Origin: Bacillota bacterium
Lineage (GTDB): Bacteria > Bacillota > Clostridia > Christensenellales > SZUA-584
NCBI GenBank assembly: GCA_023399095.1
Contig: JAEWQS010000033.1
Location: forward strand, 1-17,490
DNA: 17,490 bases
Direction: 5' to 3'
Shown: positions 1 to 6,328 of the stretch, in pieces
Layout: each line of letters begins with the position of its first letter
Position numbering within the stretch: position 1 is the first letter of the stretch
The notes under the pieces: generated by a model
Told to the model about the DNA's origin: nothing
Databases searched by the model: none
The model's input: only the letters and a program-made list of their open reading frames with translations
Made by a program: the position numbers and the translations under genes

Positions 1-2
1 CC

Positions 3-554
3 TCGGCTACACCGGTGGCATCGGCAACGCCCGCTGTGTCCATGACGCCGTCGCCCAGCCAGACGGCAAGCCCCGACTCGCGGACGATCACGGGGACGTT
101 GCTTGACTCAAACGGCAATCCGATGGCCGGATACGTGGTGGAGCTGCATTCCGATCCAATCACGACGATCACGGATGCAAACGGACGCTATACGTTCCAC
201 GACGTGGATTATACAAGCCACGAGCTGATCGTGAAAACACCCGAAGGTGAGAAGATAGCCGCGTTTGAGCTTAAGTTCTCGCAGGGTGACGAAGCCGGCA
301 CGGATATGACGGAAAAAGGCGTAGACATCACATATACCAGAAGCACCACAACGGTCAACATCGAGGTCGCGTTGACGGCGGATAACAGTGGAGCAGAGAT
401 TGCACAGGTTCAGGTGGTGGATAATCCGCAGACAAGTGACGCTGCCGGCATCGGAACAGTGCTGCTGTGGATTGGCGGCGGTGCTCTAGCGGCCATGCTG
501 CTTGCTCTGCTGATCATCATATTGATGAAGAGAAGAAAAGAGACTCAGGTATAA
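3..554 (+). CDS. C-terminal part of a cell-surface protein with a sortase-type anchor (5' end outside window)
   Basis: The reading frame is open to the left edge, so this is the end of a longer gene; the GTG at 15 lies in a Ser/Thr/Pro-rich linker and need not be a start. After the linker comes a carboxypeptidase-regulatory-like beta-sandwich (about residues 24-67 counted from that GTG), recognisable by G-x-L-x-D-x-x-G-x-P followed by T-D-x-x-G-x-Y-x-F. The C-terminus has the three parts of a cell-wall sorting signal: NPQTSD, a hydrophobic helix of about 25 residues, and a basic tail ending KRRKETQV. NPQTSD resembles motifs used by class B-like sortases more than classical LPXTG; if no sortase recognises it, the protein would simply stay as a membrane protein. 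The function of the missing ectodomain cannot be told. A terminator follows directly. Confidence 0.8.
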   Translation, partial: SATPVASATPAVSMTPSPSQTASPDSRTITGTLLDSNGNPMAGYVVELHSDPITTITDANGRYTFHDVDYTSHELIVKTPEGEKIAAFELKFSQGDEAGTDMTEKGVDITYTRSTTTVNIEVALTADNSGAEIAQVQVVDNPQTSDAAGIGTVLLWIGGGALAAMLLALLIIILMKRRKETQV

Positions 555-572
555 GAACTGAATGAATAACGG

Positions 573-601
573 TGGCAGCGCATAAACGCCTGCCATTTTT
601 C
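573..601 (+). terminator. Intrinsic terminator after the surface-protein gene
   Basis: TGGCAG (573-578) pairs with CTGCCA (590-595), extended by CG/CG with one bulged base, and is followed by a run of five T. It sits 18 bases after the stop codon. Confidence 0.8.
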
Positions 602-640
602 TTATGGAGTCCCCGAAAAGCGGCGCATTGTGTGGTTGTG

Positions 641-670
641 TTGTACAGCTAAAAGCAGGTGTGGTATATT
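641..670 (+). promoter_or_regulatory. Probable promoter of the AraC-type regulator gene
   Basis: TTGTAC (641-646) and TATATT (665-670) are separated by 18 bases, which fits a sigma-A promoter. It lies just upstream of the GTG start at 697 and would leave a short leader carrying the ribosome binding site. Its position argues against the longer reading frame that opens at 604. Confidence 0.5.
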
Positions 671-696
671 ATGAGAAAAAAGGTGGAGGAAAGCTT

Positions 697-1617
697 GTGA
701 ACCCGAATCAGGCCAATGAATATATCGTGCGCATTAATAAGGTATGCGATTATATAGACACCCATATTAGCGAGGAGATGACGTTGTCTGAGCTCGCCGG
801 GGTTGCGAATTTTTCTGAGTTTCATTTCCACAGAATATTCGCCGCGATGACAGGGGAGACGCTGTTCAGCTTCATTCAGCGCCTGCGCTTGGAGCGCGCC
901 GCTACTCGGCTTTGCATAGGCCGAGAAGATAACGTGACACAAATTGGCGCGGAATGCGGTTTCTCATCGCCTGCGGTATTTTCGCGCACGTTTAAGAAGC
1001 GCTTTGGATGCACGCCGACCGAATTTCGAAAAAGCAATGAGGATCAAACACTTAGCAGCTTGAGTCAATTGCTCCGCAACGACGGGAAAGCAAATGGATT
1101 TCAACAAGGGTATAATGGCAACAAAAAATGGAGGTTTGCCATGAAACCAGAAGTGAAAATTGAGAAAATTGAAACCATGCGTGTCGCTTACTTGCGCTAC
1201 GTGGGGCCGTACGCGGGTGACGGTGAGCTGTTCGAGAACCTGTACAAACGCTTTTTTGCGTGGACAGGGCCGCGAAACATCGATGTGTCCACCACGTATA
1301 TCATCTACCACGACGACCCAAAAGTAACGGATGAAGCCAAGCTGCGCATGAGCATCTGTGTACCGATTGGTGACGATGTTGAGGTATCCGGCGAGATCGG
1401 CGAGATGACAATTAACGGCGGCACATATGCAGTTGGCAGATTTGAACTGGGAACGGAAGAATACAGTGAAGCGTGGGCGTATATGTACAGCGAATGGCTG
1501 CCGCAAAGCGGTTATCAGCCTGCGCCGGAAGCCTCATTTGAACGCTATATCGGCAGCGAGTGCGGCGAGAATGGCAAAATGATGGTGGACATCTGTGTTC
1601 CTGTAACAGTGTTGTAA
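697..1617 (+). CDS. AraC-family transcriptional regulator with C-terminal GyrI-like effector-binding domain
   Basis: This is a 306-residue cytoplasmic DNA-binding regulator. Residues 10-112 form the AraC DNA-binding domain with two helix-turn-helix motifs (about 30-50 and 80-103, the second with the family pattern GFSSPAVFSRTFKKRFG then P-T-E-F-R). A polar linker (113-148) leads to a GyrI-like (AraC effector-binding) domain at 150-306, which starts with E-x-x-R-V-A-Y-L-R-x-x-G-P-Y. That domain binds small, often cationic, ligands in related regulators; the ligand here is unknown. I chose the GTG at 697 because AGGTGGAGGA lies six bases upstream and a promoter-like pair covers 641-670; the ATG at 604 has no such site. 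trmO follows 26 bases after the stop and is probably co-transcribed. A second good ribosome binding site and an ATG lie at the domain boundary (1141). Confidence 0.9.
   Translation: MNPNQANEYIVRINKVCDYIDTHISEEMTLSELAGVANFSEFHFHRIFAAMTGETLFSFIQRLRLERAATRLCIGREDNVTQIGAECGFSSPAVFSRTFKKRFGCTPTEFRKSNEDQTLSSLSQLLRNDGKANGFQQGYNGNKKWRFAMKPEVKIEKIETMRVAYLRYVGPYAGDGELFENLYKRFFAWTGPRNIDVSTTYIIYHDDPKVTDEAKLRMSICVPIGDDVEVSGEIGEMTINGGTYAVGRFELGTEEYSEAWAYMYSEWLPQSGYQPAPEASFERYIGSECGENGKMMVDICVPVTVL
1130..1143 (+). promoter_or_regulatory. Internal ribosome binding site and start codon within the AraC-type gene
   Basis: GGAGGT (1130-1135) is followed after five bases by an in-frame ATG at 1141, exactly where the GyrI-like domain begins. 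A TATAAT hexamer lies at 1111-1116, but no good -35 element is seen at the right distance. Use of this start would give a free GyrI-like protein of 158 residues. Whether it is used is inference. Confidence 0.4.
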
Positions 1618-1643
1618 GGACTAAGAAACAGGAAAATGATGAG

Positions 1644-2120
1644 ATGAAGCCATTCAATGTGATAAAAATCGGAACCATTAAATGTGATGATAACGGCATG
1701 AGGCTGGAGCTGGAAAAGCCGTATATACCCGCCATGCAAGGCATAGATGGATTCAGCCACCTTAATATACTGTGGTGGCTTTCTAAGTGCGACAACGAGC
1801 AGTCAAGATCGGTGATGACAGAAAAATCACCCTATAAAAGCGCTCCTGCCGTTATGGGAACGTTTGCGACGCGTTCTCCGCAGCGTCCAAACCCGATCGG
1901 GTTGTCTTGCGCACAAGTCACCTATGTCGATCATCAAAACGGTATCGTTGGTCTTGCGTATATCGATGCGTTTGATGGGACACCGGTGCTTGACATTAAG
2001 CCCTATACGCCGAGCTTTGACAGGGTGGAGAAGCCTGGCGTTCCCGCATGGTGCGAAAATTGGCCAAAATCATATGAAGAATCGGGTAGTTTCGATTGGC
2101 AAAGCGTGTTCAATTTCTGA
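1644..2120 (+). CDS. trmO: tRNA (N6-threonylcarbamoyladenosine(37)-N6)-methyltransferase TrmO (TsaA-like)
   Basis: This 158-residue protein matches the TrmO/TsaA family, which uses S-adenosylmethionine to methylate t6A at position 37 of certain ANN-decoding tRNAs. The hallmarks are R-S-P-Q-R-P-N-P-I-G at residues 77-86 and D-G-T-P-V-L-D-I-K-P-Y at 111-121, plus the N-terminal beta strand with I-G-T-I. It has only the catalytic beta-barrel and lacks the C-terminal extension of the E. coli enzyme (about 235 residues), as in many short bacterial and archaeal forms. The ATG at 1644 starts the conserved domain directly; upstream in-frame starts would overlap the AraC gene in another frame and add unrelated sequence. 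The ribosome binding site (AGGA, 1630-1633) is weak. It is likely read from the AraC promoter, and a strong terminator follows. Confidence 0.88.
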   Translation: MKPFNVIKIGTIKCDDNGMRLELEKPYIPAMQGIDGFSHLNILWWLSKCDNEQSRSVMTEKSPYKSAPAVMGTFATRSPQRPNPIGLSCAQVTYVDHQNGIVGLAYIDAFDGTPVLDIKPYTPSFDRVEKPGVPAWCENWPKSYEESGSFDWQSVFNF

Positions 2121-2160
2121 TATAGCTCATGATGATGCAGAGATAAGAGAAAATCCAGCG

Positions 2161-2194
2161 AGACCTTACTGTGGAAAAACGGTAAGGTCTTTTT
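2161..2194 (+). terminator. Intrinsic terminator after trmO
   Basis: A perfect 9-base stem, AGACCTTAC (2161-2169) with GTAAGGTCT (2182-2190), is followed by a T run. Confidence 0.85.
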
Positions 2195-2206
2195 GCTCTT
2201 CATCGA

Positions 2207-2235
2207 TTGTATCACTATTTTTGTGAATATATTAA
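2207..2235 (+). promoter_or_regulatory. Possible promoter of the lipoprotein gene
   Basis: TTGTAT (2207-2212) and TATTAA (2230-2235) are 17 bases apart. The elements are moderate matches, but the place is right: between the trmO terminator and the lipoprotein start. Confidence 0.4.
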
Positions 2236-2277
2236 ACGAGAGATGCAATGATTTTATGGCATCTGAAAGGAAATGTG

Positions 2278-3036
2278 ATGACATTGAAAAACATTGCAGT
2301 GCTTGTTCTCGCTGTGGTGATAATGGTAGTGGCTGTGGGATGCGCAGAGCTGATGCCCGCACGAGAACCGTTGCCGCCATTAGAATCAATAATACAACCA
2401 TCAGCGGAGCCTGCCGCCGCGCCTGTGGACATCAGTGCGCGTACGCTTGACTACAGCAACGACTACATCGATGTTGATATCACCTATCCTGAAATATCCG
2501 GCATACGGGACGAGGAAACTCAAAGAACCATTAATGAAAGAGTACACAATGACCTGAAGAGCAAGGCGCAAGCGATTGAAGCACAGGCGGAGCAAGATGC
2601 AAGAGAGTCAAGACTGCGCGTTAAATACAGCATGGACGCGGGCTTTTCGGTGGCGCGCAACGACGGGCGTGTGCTTTCGATACAGATTGATATCAGCACG
2701 TACCAAGGCGGCGCAAACGTGGGTACGGATTCTATGTTTATTAACGTGATTAACGAAGAAGAGGTTATCCGGCCAACGTTTTCTGAACTGTTTGTGGATG
2801 GTGCCGATTACACTGCGGTGATCAATGAAAAAATCCGCGCATTCATTGCAAGCAGCCCGGAGAGCGAGATGTTTGATTTTCAAACTGTTTCTCCCGATCA
2901 ATGGTATTACCTGACCGACGCGGCTTTGGTGGTCGTGTTTCCGAGATACGCTATCACTCCGGGCGCTTACGGCGAGCCCGAATTTGTGATACCTTTCGAC
3001 GAAATATCTGATATTCTCATACCCGACGTGAAATAG
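2278..3036 (+). CDS. Lipoprotein with DUF4163 and DUF3298 (PdaC/RsiV-like) domains
   Basis: This is a 252-residue secreted lipoprotein. Residues 1-21 are a signal peptide with a long hydrophobic core, ending in A-V-G before Cys22, the probable lipidation site. A Pro/Ala/Glu-rich spacer (27-52) is followed by a DUF4163 region (about 60-150, with the Y-Q-G-G-A motif at 142-146) and a DUF3298 region (about 165-247, ending F-V-I-P-F-D-E-I). This pair is found in extracellular parts of peptidoglycan deacetylase PdaC and anti-sigma factor RsiV, where it binds cell-wall components or lysozyme. No catalytic domain, membrane helix or anti-sigma region is joined here, so the exact role is open. The ATG at 2278 has AAAGGA upstream and gives an intact signal peptide; the earlier ATG at 2248 would put polar residues before it. 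Confidence 0.82.
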   Translation: MTLKNIAVLVLAVVIMVVAVGCAELMPAREPLPPLESIIQPSAEPAAAPVDISARTLDYSNDYIDVDITYPEISGIRDEETQRTINERVHNDLKSKAQAIEAQAEQDARESRLRVKYSMDAGFSVARNDGRVLSIQIDISTYQGGANVGTDSMFINVINEEEVIRPTFSELFVDGADYTAVINEKIRAFIASSPESEMFDFQTVSPDQWYYLTDAALVVVFPRYAITPGAYGEPEFVIPFDEISDILIPDVK

Positions 3037-3047
3037 CGATATTTATG

Positions 3048-3069
3048 AAAAAAACGCCGGATGACGGCG
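3048..3069 (-). terminator. Intrinsic terminator of the flavodoxin-like gene (minus strand)
   Basis: CGCCG (3055-3059) pairs with CGGCG (3065-3069). Read on the minus strand the hairpin is followed by seven T (plus-strand A run 3048-3054). It sits beyond the plus-strand terminator of the convergent gene. Confidence 0.6.
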
Positions 3070-3096
3070 CTTTCAAAAAATCACATATTCATGTAT

Positions 3097-3118
3097 AAAC
3101 CGCATCGGCGCGGTTTTT
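3097..3118 (+). terminator. Intrinsic terminator of the lipoprotein gene
   Basis: AAACCGC (3097-3103) pairs with GCGGTTT (3110-3116), and the T run extends to 3118. It lies 60 bases after the lipoprotein stop and ends three bases before the stop codon of the convergent flavodoxin-like gene. Confidence 0.7.
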
Positions 3119-3120
3119 GG

Positions 3121-3537
3121 CTATTCTGCGATGACATTTTTCGAAAACGCCTTCGCTTCTTCCAGCTCCGCCATGTTTGGGTGACGCAAATTTAGAATTA
3201 AGAATTTGCCTTTGCACGAAAAGCTGTCTTTATCGACCGCGACGCCTTTTCTTTGCAGCAGCTCTTTCATAAGCCCCAAAGCCTTTGCTTCTTTAATGTA
3301 TGTGGAGAACAGCACCACGCGCTTTGCCTTCTCCGGCGTTAAAGCATTAAGAAACGAATCCAGCACCGGATCGAGCTTGTCGCCGTAGATCGCACCGCCG
3401 ATGAACATAAGATCAACCGATGAATCCAGCGGATATTCCTTGATCGGCTGTGCGGTGCAGCCAGTTGCCTCGGCGATGGCATCCGCCACCTTTTTGGTGT
3501 TTCCTGATACCGAATGGTAAAGAACAGAAATCGACAT
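3121..3537 (-). CDS. Flavodoxin-like protein
   Basis: This is a 138-residue single-domain flavodoxin. The N-terminus has the FMN phosphate-binding loop S-V-S-G-N-T at residues 9-14 after a short beta strand, and a second loop with F-I-G-G-A-I-Y-G follows near residues 45-52. Length and fold fit short-chain flavodoxins or flavodoxin-domain proteins, which carry one or two electrons at low potential using FMN. The partner is unknown. The start is set by a near-perfect AGGAGGG seven bases before the ATG. It is divergent from tetR and has its own promoter with an operator-like palindrome at 3558-3585. The neighbouring EFR1 gene also starts with a flavodoxin domain, so the locus is about electron transfer. 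Confidence 0.85.
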   Translation of the reverse strand: MSISVLYHSVSGNTKKVADAIAEATGCTAQPIKEYPLDSSVDLMFIGGAIYGDKLDPVLDSFLNALTPEKAKRVVLFSTYIKEAKALGLMKELLQRKGVAVDKDSFSCKGKFLILNLRHPNMAELEEAKAFSKNVIAE

Positions 3538-3557
3538 GACAAGCCCTCCTTATAAAT

Positions 3558-3604
3558 ATGGTACACAGATAACTTATTGTACCATGAATGACTAATATGT
3601 TGAA
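3558..3604 (-). promoter_or_regulatory. Promoter and operator-like palindrome of the flavodoxin-like gene
   Basis: On the minus strand TTCAAC (3599-3604) and TACAAT (3576-3581) are separated by exactly 17 bases. An inverted repeat, ATGGTACA (3558-3565) and TGTACCAT (3578-3585), overlaps the -10 element and the likely start point. This is a good place for a repressor; the regulator is not identified. Confidence 0.6.
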
Positions 3605-3648
3605 TGACGCTGCTAGAGAAAACAAATAAACTTTTTATAAGTTCTTGG

Positions 3649-3701
3649 TTGACAGATGTTATATATTGGTTTATAATTAAACAAGTTTAAAACATGTTTA
3701 A
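3649..3701 (+). promoter_or_regulatory. Consensus promoter with overlapping palindromic operator upstream of tetR
   Basis: TTGACA (3649-3654) and TATAAT (3672-3677) are both perfect consensus hexamers with a 17-base spacer. A 25-base inverted repeat, TTAAACA (3677-3683) and TGTTTAA (3695-3701), begins in the last base of the -10 element and covers the expected start point. This layout is typical of TetR autorepression. Confidence 0.8.
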
Positions 3702-3713
3702 TATGGTGATATA

Positions 3714-4280
3714 ATGAACAGGCAAGACACTAAGGAAAAGATATTACATGCTGCTATGGAATTAATCACTGAGGGTAATGGCGATCAGCAAATAACGATG
3801 CGGCAGATCGCGTCAAGAGCCGACGTGAACCTAGCGCTTGTAAATTACCACTACAAGTCAAAAGAGAATCTTCTCAGTCAGGTCGTAGGGACCATTATGG
3901 GCGATCTGATTGCGCAAACTACGCAAGACATTACAGGTACTGATGCCCTGACAAGGCTTAAGGACATGTTGCTAGCAACAGCCGATGCGGCATTTAAGCT
4001 CGGCAATGTATCAAGAATTGCTATTTTAATGGAATTAAAAGCTGGATGCAGAAATTCCTGTGAACTGGTCACGCCGCTTCTCAAAGAAATATTGCCTGAT
4101 TGCGATAATTCCGACATCAGTATTATTGCATTGCAGATCATGATGCCGTTTCATCATATTGTGGTTGATCCAGTACTCTACGGTAATTATTTGTACACGG
4201 ATTTTTTTAACGAAGACAAGAGACGGCAAAAGATCAGCGAGATGATCGATTGCATATTGATGGGACGTATAAAGGAGTAA
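3714..4280 (+). CDS. TetR/AcrR-family transcriptional regulator
   Basis: This 188-residue protein has a TetR N-terminal domain: an amphipathic first helix (about 6-20) and a helix-turn-helix (about 27-52) with M-R-Q-I-A, then N-L-A-L-V-N-Y-H-Y-K-S-K-E-N-L, the usual recognition-helix signature. The C-terminal two thirds are helical and divergent, as expected for a ligand-binding and dimerisation domain; it contains Cys residues near 110-130, which might sense redox state, but this is speculation. The ATG at 3714 has a modest GGTGAT upstream. A perfect consensus promoter overlapped by an inverted repeat lies directly before it, so autorepression is likely. The EFR1 gene follows 73 bases later with no terminator between, so the two are probably one operon with EFR1 as a main target. 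Confidence 0.88.
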   Translation: MNRQDTKEKILHAAMELITEGNGDQQITMRQIASRADVNLALVNYHYKSKENLLSQVVGTIMGDLIAQTTQDITGTDALTRLKDMLLATADAAFKLGNVSRIAILMELKAGCRNSCELVTPLLKEILPDCDNSDISIIALQIMMPFHHIVVDPVLYGNYLYTDFFNEDKRRQKISEMIDCILMGRIKE

Positions 4281-4353
4281 AGATATACCCAGTAATTTGC
4301 AAATTTAAATTTTCAGTTATTAGCCGCCATCGATAATAAACGCGAGGTTTTGT

Positions 4354-5217
4354 ATGAGCACAGAGATCTATTACTTTTCAGGTTCGGGGAATTCTTTGCA
4401 TGTTGCGCGGGGATTGCAGAAACGCCTTCCGGAAGCAGAACTGATACCGATAGTTAGTCTGCTGAATCAAAATGTTATTGAGGCAGAAGCGGATACCATC
4501 GGCATTGTCTTTCCCCTACAAGGGCCGACGTTCCCGAATCCCGTGAAGACATTTCTCCAAAAAGTTGATTTAAAATCGGCAGATTATATTTTTGCGGTTG
4601 CTACACGGGGCGGTACTACCTGCAGAATCAGGAAAGAGATTGATAAGATCCTTAAAAAAAAGGAGAAGCGATTGAGTTCCCATTTTGTTATGACGGTATT
4701 CAATAACGACCCAAAGTTGAAAAGCGATGACAGTAAGCATAGTTTCCATATGCTTTCAGAGATAGAGCTGAGTCAAAAAACTGAAGAAATAGAGTCAAAA
4801 CTTGATTTAATTAAAGACATTATAATAAATAAAGAAATAAGCCACAAAAAGGATACTGAATATAGTGTAAAAATGGGCTTTATACTTGAACATCTTATCC
4901 TCCTGGCGCTCAAAACGCAGGAGCATAAAAGCATAAAGGATTACTTCTATACCGACTCGAAATGTACTGGTTGCGGTTTGTGCGAGAGAGTCTGCCTGTC
5001 AAAGAAAATAGTAATGAAAAACGGCAAGCCCGATTGGCAGGATAGTAAGCTCTGTTATATGTGTTATGCTTGTCTTAACTTTTGTCCTAGGGAATCCGTT
5101 CAGATCAATGATAAGTGGTTTATGAAATCATTCACGACAACTCATGGAAGATACTCTCATCCTTATGCTTCAGCTACAGATATTGAGAGACAAAAGCATT
5201 ATATAAAGAACTTGTAA
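4354..5217 (+). CDS. EFR1-type protein: flavodoxin domain fused to a 2[4Fe-4S] ferredoxin
   Basis: This 287-residue protein joins two electron-carrier modules. Residues 1-150 form a flavodoxin-like domain with the FMN loop F-S-G-S-G-N-S at 8-14. Residues 198-250 form a bacterial-type ferredoxin with two cluster motifs: Cys204, 207, 210, 214 and Cys234, 237, 240, 244. All eight cluster ligands are present; the usual Pro after the fourth Cys is replaced by Leu in the first motif but kept in the second. The arrangement and length match the EFR1 (N-terminal flavodoxin) ferrodoxin family common in Clostridia. It is expected to be soluble and to shuttle electrons between FMN and iron-sulfur centres; the substrate is unknown. 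The start has GAGG at 4344-4347. It follows tetR, probably under its control. No terminator is obvious after it. Confidence 0.88.
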   Translation: MSTEIYYFSGSGNSLHVARGLQKRLPEAELIPIVSLLNQNVIEAEADTIGIVFPLQGPTFPNPVKTFLQKVDLKSADYIFAVATRGGTTCRIRKEIDKILKKKEKRLSSHFVMTVFNNDPKLKSDDSKHSFHMLSEIELSQKTEEIESKLDLIKDIIINKEISHKKDTEYSVKMGFILEHLILLALKTQEHKSIKDYFYTDSKCTGCGLCERVCLSKKIVMKNGKPDWQDSKLCYMCYACLNFCPRESVQINDKWFMKSFTTTHGRYSHPYASATDIERQKHYIKNL

Positions 5218-5767
5218 GAGGAACATAAAATAGTTGTTGAAATTGATTGCAAACTTCCTTTGAAGAAAATTCATTTGATTGGGTATTTAGCATGGATCTT
5301 ATTGGCCTTCTGGAAATTGATCCTGTTTGCAGCTTATAGAGTTGTCTAGGATCGTAAAGCCTGAAGGTATGGTATATATGCTTAACTGAACCTCGCAAGT
5401 GATACATCGCGGATGCCCGGTTTTAGAAGCCAAGTTGAATGCTACTTCTTTAGGGAGAGCCCCTCCATTTAGCCAGGGAACGCGAAAAGCCTCCGCAGAT
5501 TTATGTAAAATGCGTTGGGGGACCGAAAATCCGGAACTGTCAAAGAAAGATCAATTAGAGTTTCAGCGTCTTTGCAGAGAAGATTCGCCGAACTTTATAC
5601 TGGATATACCTGGATACTATGGTTTTTATACATATACATTGTTCTGGGGCAGAATATCAAGTCTCTATATGAGGCATGCCATTTAATAAGTTATTTCTTT
5701 AATGAGATTTTATTTCATATCAAAAGGTAGGGAACTTCGGCTAATTTATTTTTCGCCAAATATCCGC
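5218..5767. other. About 550 bases without a convincing gene
   Basis: Open frames exist (5399-5686 and 5515-5730 on plus, 5174-5407 on minus) but none has a ribosome binding site, a recognisable motif, or normal composition; the minus one also overlaps the EFR1 gene. The plus frames near 5515-5730 encode a basic stretch followed by an aromatic hydrophobic segment, which could be a decayed gene, but I do not recognise it. No RNA gene or clear terminator is seen. Confidence 0.5.
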
Positions 5768-6004
5768 TTATTCATCATCAAACTGCAAAAACTTATATGC
5801 AGAAACATCCAACAGATCGGCAATATCAAACAGTAAGTCTAGCGAAATAGCACGCTCGACATTTATGGCTTCAACAGCGCCAATATATCCCGTGCTTTTT
5901 CCGAGCTTTTCAGCAAGCTGCTCTTGCGTGAAGCCCTTCATTTTGCGAAAATAGGCTATTCGCAGGCCAAGCATTTTATACCGTTCACTGTGTTCAAGTT
6001 TCAT
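5768..6004 (-). CDS. Small XRE-family (Cro/CI-type) transcriptional regulator
   Basis: This 78-residue protein is almost only a helix-turn-helix domain: helices from about residue 12, the motif F-T-Q-E-Q-L-A-E-K-L-G at 25-35, then the recognition helix through residue 45 and a final L-L-F-D-I-A-D-L-L-D segment at 57-66. The ATG at 6004 is preferred because GAGAGGTG lies seven bases upstream; in-frame TTG (6052) and ATG (6031) starts further out have no such site and would run into the promoter region. A perfect palindrome upstream and a divergent small gene suggest a lambda-like regulatory switch. Length and pairing recall regulators of phages or integrative elements, but no integrase or phage gene is nearby. 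Confidence 0.85.
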   Translation of the reverse strand: MKLEHSERYKMLGLRIAYFRKMKGFTQEQLAEKLGKSTGYIGAVEAINVERAISLDLLFDIADLLDVSAYKFLQFDDE

Positions 6005-6045
6005 TTTTGAGCACCTCTCTTTAATATTCATTCTATCAAGAGGTA

Positions 6046-6097
6046 TTGACAAAAAGAATTATGCCATATATATTATACATTATGCATAGCATAATGT
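6046..6097 (+). promoter_or_regulatory. Divergent promoter region with perfect palindromic operator (XRE gene / small ORF)
   Basis: On plus, TTGACA (6046-6051) and TATATT (6069-6074) are 17 bases apart. A perfect palindrome, ACATTATGC (6077-6085), ATA, GCATAATGT (6089-6097), covers the expected plus start point and also fills the spacer of a possible minus promoter whose TATAAT is at 6072-6077. Further ATTATG half-sites occur on both sides (near 6059 and 6120). This fits repression of both genes by the XRE protein. Confidence 0.6.
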
Positions 6098-6151
6098 TTT
6101 TTCATGAAAAATAATGTGTATTATGTGTAAAGTAAAGGAGTCGTTAGAACC

Positions 6152-6328
6152 ATGCCGGATTATAAAAATATGTATGAGACGCTGTTTGGAGCCGCCACAC
6201 AGGCGATGATGGTTTTGCAGCAGGCGCAGCAGCAGACGGAGGAAATGTATATATCCGCCGAGCCGCCGGATATACGGGCGCTGGATAGGAAAGGGAGAAT
6301 TGATGATGGCGATACGCCAAAAGAATAG
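6152..6328 (+). CDS. Small hypothetical protein (58 residues), partner of the XRE gene
   Basis: The frame starts MPDYKNMYETLFGAATQAM and ends DDGDTPKE. AAAGGAG (6134-6140) lies eleven bases before the ATG, and the palindromic promoter region is directly upstream, so it is probably translated. The first half is a likely amphipathic or coiled-coil helix rich in Gln (QQAQQQTEEMY); the second half is polar. I recall similar short proteins beginning with a D/N-Y-x-x-M-Y pattern and a Q/E-rich helix in Clostridia, often beside mobile-element genes, but no function is known to me. It converges on the methyltransferase gene with only 16 bases between stop codons. Confidence 0.6.
   Translation: MPDYKNMYETLFGAATQAMMVLQQAQQQTEEMYISAEPPDIRALDRKGRIDDGDTPKE

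Noticed and set aside
604..696. Upstream extension of the AraC-type regulator from the ATG at 604
   Set aside because: It has no ribosome binding site, would overlap the promoter-like elements at 641-670, and adds residues unrelated to the AraC family; the GTG at 697 has a strong site.
5174..5407. Minus-strand frame of 77 codons overlapping the end of the EFR1 gene
   Set aside because: No ribosome binding site, no recognisable motif, and overlap with a well-supported gene.
5399..5530. Possible riboswitch-like pattern (AGCCAGGGA near 5471 and G-rich blocks)
   Set aside because: It recalls a piece of the cobalamin riboswitch, but the other conserved boxes are missing and no suitable gene follows on the plus strand.
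6005..6052. Longer start for the XRE gene (TTG 6052 or ATG 6031)
   Set aside because: Neither has a good ribosome binding site, and the TTG overlaps the plus-strand -35 element; ATG 6004 has GAGAGGTG at proper distance.
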